The notes under the pieces are model-generated. The model saw only the letters and a list, made by a program, of their open reading frames with translations. It was not told where the DNA came from and searched no databases. From contig OX365950.1 in assembly GCA_947247005.1 (NCBI GenBank), forward strand, positions 11,854,720-11,918,719: a DNA stretch of 64,000 bases, in the 5' to 3' direction. A program made the translations under genes and the position numbers. The stretch comes from Spisula solida (lineage: Eukaryota > Mollusca > Bivalvia > Venerida > Mactridae). This document shows, in pieces, positions 62,401-64,000 of this stretch. Every line of letters starts with the position of its first letter. The first letter of the stretch is position 1.

Positions 62401-63215
62401 TACATATCAGTAGGATGGCTAATAAATGATGGAAAGTTTATCACTAGTCGACCACCATCATACAGTTTATCATACTGCTGGTTGTAATGGTGATGTCGGT
62501 GATGATAAAAATGACATATTGGAAGTGAAACTGATGACAATATTGATGAAGAGGACATATATAACAGAGACCACAAATATACACCAACGATGTGTTCCAA
62601 GCATATAGCTGGATCATCACATATTAGCACCTTCAGTACTTAGCACCGAATTGCCAAGAGAATACATCAGACAGAGACGATCTTTAATGAATATTTTTTT
62701 TTGTAATACTCTATGAGGCTTACAGGGAAGACTGGGTTTACAGACCAACTGTGTTTAAATAAAGTCTTTATATATTTTTTTATTTTATTGTATCAATGTT
62801 GTTATGGTTATATACTTAAGTTAACAATCGACAATGTTGGCTCTCGTAAAAAACATTTGAAGAAGTAAGTAAGTAAAGTATTTATTTAAGTGACGATGTT
62901 AGACATTATGCAACAATTACCAAGCATGTACGGTTGAATAAACACACCCGCTTAAACATGATTTATCATCAAAAGAAATGTTGCCTTTCTACACCTTTAC
63001 ACGACAACGTCGTTTGACAGCAAACTTTAAGTAAAATGTCTGATTTTGTATCTAAAAATCGATTTACCACAAGACTGTCGGCTGGAATGTGCCGACCGTG
63101 TTCGTCGGGCTCCTGGTTTAGGTCTAAATTCCTTCACACCATCGTTATCAATTTTACCACCATCGTTAGCGTCATTAAATGACGACGATGCTATAAGGTT
63201 AGAAAATTCCGACAT
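53435..63215 (-). CDS. GPM6: Myelin proteolipid/M6 family four-span membrane protein (PLP/DM20/GPM6-like), 285 aa
   Basis: Coding exons in order: 63215-63068, 61935-61773, 60034-59875, 58033-57895, 55526-55474, 54204-54139, 53563-53435. All introns are GT-AG and phases agree. Exon 1 (49 hydrophilic residues, MSEFSNLIASSS...) is the least certain; it is chosen because its donor phase fits and it gives an ATG. Membrane segments: ~70-92 (SLIAWIVLFLGLGGVTG), ~108-131 (YTLIGVVSGMFVIGTCLLIV), ~158-189 (LILAYILLMAWIFTSAILT) and ~225-252 (LLICYTAAYFCAVLVIISL into IHFLMCISAN). Family marks: CLSHVPCGSLIA before helix 1, the NLADYG...REIC loop with Cys 197 and 211 between helices 3 and 4, and SANITHLRDARF after helix 4, matching SANWAYVKDACR of vertebrate GPM6A. 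These proteins work at neuronal and epithelial plasma membranes, often palmitoylated at N-terminal cysteines. Length fits (GPM6A 278). Confidence 0.92.
54265..54512. mobile_element. MITE family C, copy 1 (M6 intron)
   Basis: The ends cagggtacggttttatcaaa and tttgataaaacagtaccctg are inverted repeats. The same ends define the copy at 56405-56634. The interior is AT-rich and non-coding. Confidence 0.75.
54791..55310. mobile_element. Decayed 'aacaagaggaccatgagccc' interspersed element (M6 intron)
   Basis: It starts aacaagaggaccatgagccc, tggatcattcacctgag. Internal text includes caagtgaccccaggctggga, ctttggtcaaattccatcaa, and near the end gacggacgccagacaatcac. I recall this combination as a very common bivalve non-autonomous repeat; that identification is from memory. 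The right terminal repeat is degraded. Confidence 0.45.
56405..56634. mobile_element. MITE family C, copy 2 (M6 intron)
   Basis: The ends ccagggtactgttttatcaa, agcacttac and gtaagtgctttgataaaaca, gtacccagg are inverted repeats of ~29 bp with one or two mismatches. It lies in the same orientation-neutral arrangement as 54265-54512 but in the neighbouring M6 intron. Confidence 0.8.
60180..60460 (-). mobile_element. Possible SINE fragment (M6 intron)
   Basis: On the minus strand a T-arm-like aaggttcgaatccttg with a perfect B box is followed by ~200 bp of GC-richer sequence unlike the surrounding intron. No A box is visible, so this is tentative. Confidence 0.3.
62100..62560. repeat. Degenerate GAT-rich low-complexity tract (M6 intron 1)
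   Basis: Dispersed gatgatgat/gatgataatg words over ~450 bp, probably a decayed trinucleotide microsatellite. Confidence 0.5.
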
Positions 63216-64000
63216 CTTTCACTCACTAAGTATTACTCAAAAAACACAATTCAACAATCGTTCTCAATTCTTATAAAACACTATTTTCATTGCCTGTAAA
63301 TTACCTAGGTATATTTATTTTGCAATAAGAGTTTTTGCAGCGCTCACAACAAGGCCAATACCGTCAGCATGTCGCATTTACAAACCCTTTCCAACTGACT
63401 GATTACAACTCTCACCGGATGAATATTTAATCTCAAAACATTGTATATAACTCACAGTGTTGTCAGTAAGGACCAACATAGCATCACATCGAGTAGAAAC
63501 AGAGACAATTGCAGTGTACATCCGATACATTTATATGTGTATAATGTCACTGCTAAATGAAAGCATACACTGGAATTAAAACAAGGTACGAAAGTGACAG
63601 ATGGACCTTATTAGATCATAAACAAGCAAACACAGTTCGTTTCACCGAACCAATCAAGGTACCATCCAAAATCAGAAGTTTAGTACCACATGAATTGTCG
63701 AAGATTTTATGACAAAAAAATAACCAACACTATATCAGACTACTGTCAATTGTCACATTCTGATAATGTTCGTTGATATCAATTCAACCACAACATCAAA
63801 GTCGCGATATATACATCTACACTCCATGACATAAACACATCCAAACCATTTACACCTATGAGATGAATAAACACTGAATATAGCTCATATAAATAAAATT
63901 CCACACAGATAAACGTAAACTGTATATAAAAAACTCATCGAAATGTATAAGTTAAAAATTCGAAAGGTCGGCTTTGAATGTCATACATTATAAGAAAAAA
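63216..64000. other. Upstream region of the M6 gene
   Basis: No further exon is recognised before the window ends. The M6 5'UTR and promoter should start here or beyond the window. Confidence 0.4.

Overview
This is a eukaryotic, AT-rich, intron-rich window. Its long introns with GT/AG junctions, many small terminal-inverted-repeat elements, tRNA-derived SINEs and the protein similarities point to a lophotrochozoan, most likely a marine bivalve mollusc. The organism is inferred from sequence character only. There is no bacterial gene organisation, CRISPR array or complete autonomous transposon. Four protein-coding genes can be reconstructed exon by exon. || (1) 4842-31601, plus strand: ARMC3, 21 constitutive coding exons plus a 36-nt cassette exon, about 889/901 residues. 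It has armadillo repeats followed by a C-terminal EDR1-like domain. Its introns hold most of the repeats of the left half: SINEs, MITEs, four minisatellites and a partial exon triplication. || (2) 34582-39117, minus strand, tail-to-tail with ARMC3: an unrecognised 459-residue acidic protein in eight exons, with repeated [Y/I]xDTF motifs at the N-terminus and a charged, helical C-terminal half. || (3) 43401-46975, minus strand: a two-exon, 728-residue type I membrane protein. It has a signal peptide, a somatomedin-B-like cysteine cluster, a long ectodomain like those of molluscan SMB/adhesion-GPCR-type receptors, one transmembrane helix and a very short tail. No seven-helix domain is found. || (4) 53435-63215, minus strand: a PLP/DM20/M6 proteolipid family gene, seven coding exons and 285 residues, with four membrane segments. 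|| Between genes 3 and 4 lies a 1.28-kb array of 47-49-bp units that was itself duplicated recently as a 642-bp block. Other structures are a perfect 31-bp-arm hairpin at 39780-39844 between two direct repeats, a six-tract G-quadruplex candidate at 48135-48161, and several two-copy MITE families. || The observation I find most worth testing is that ARMC3 introns hold eleven exact matches to the RFX X-box pattern RYYNYYATRRNRAC. Nine are in a 24-bp minisatellite and two in a small duplication. RFX factors control ciliary genes and ARMC3 is a ciliary/sperm-flagellum gene. I found no clearly new multi-gene system; the rest is ordinary metazoan genome with unusual repeats.
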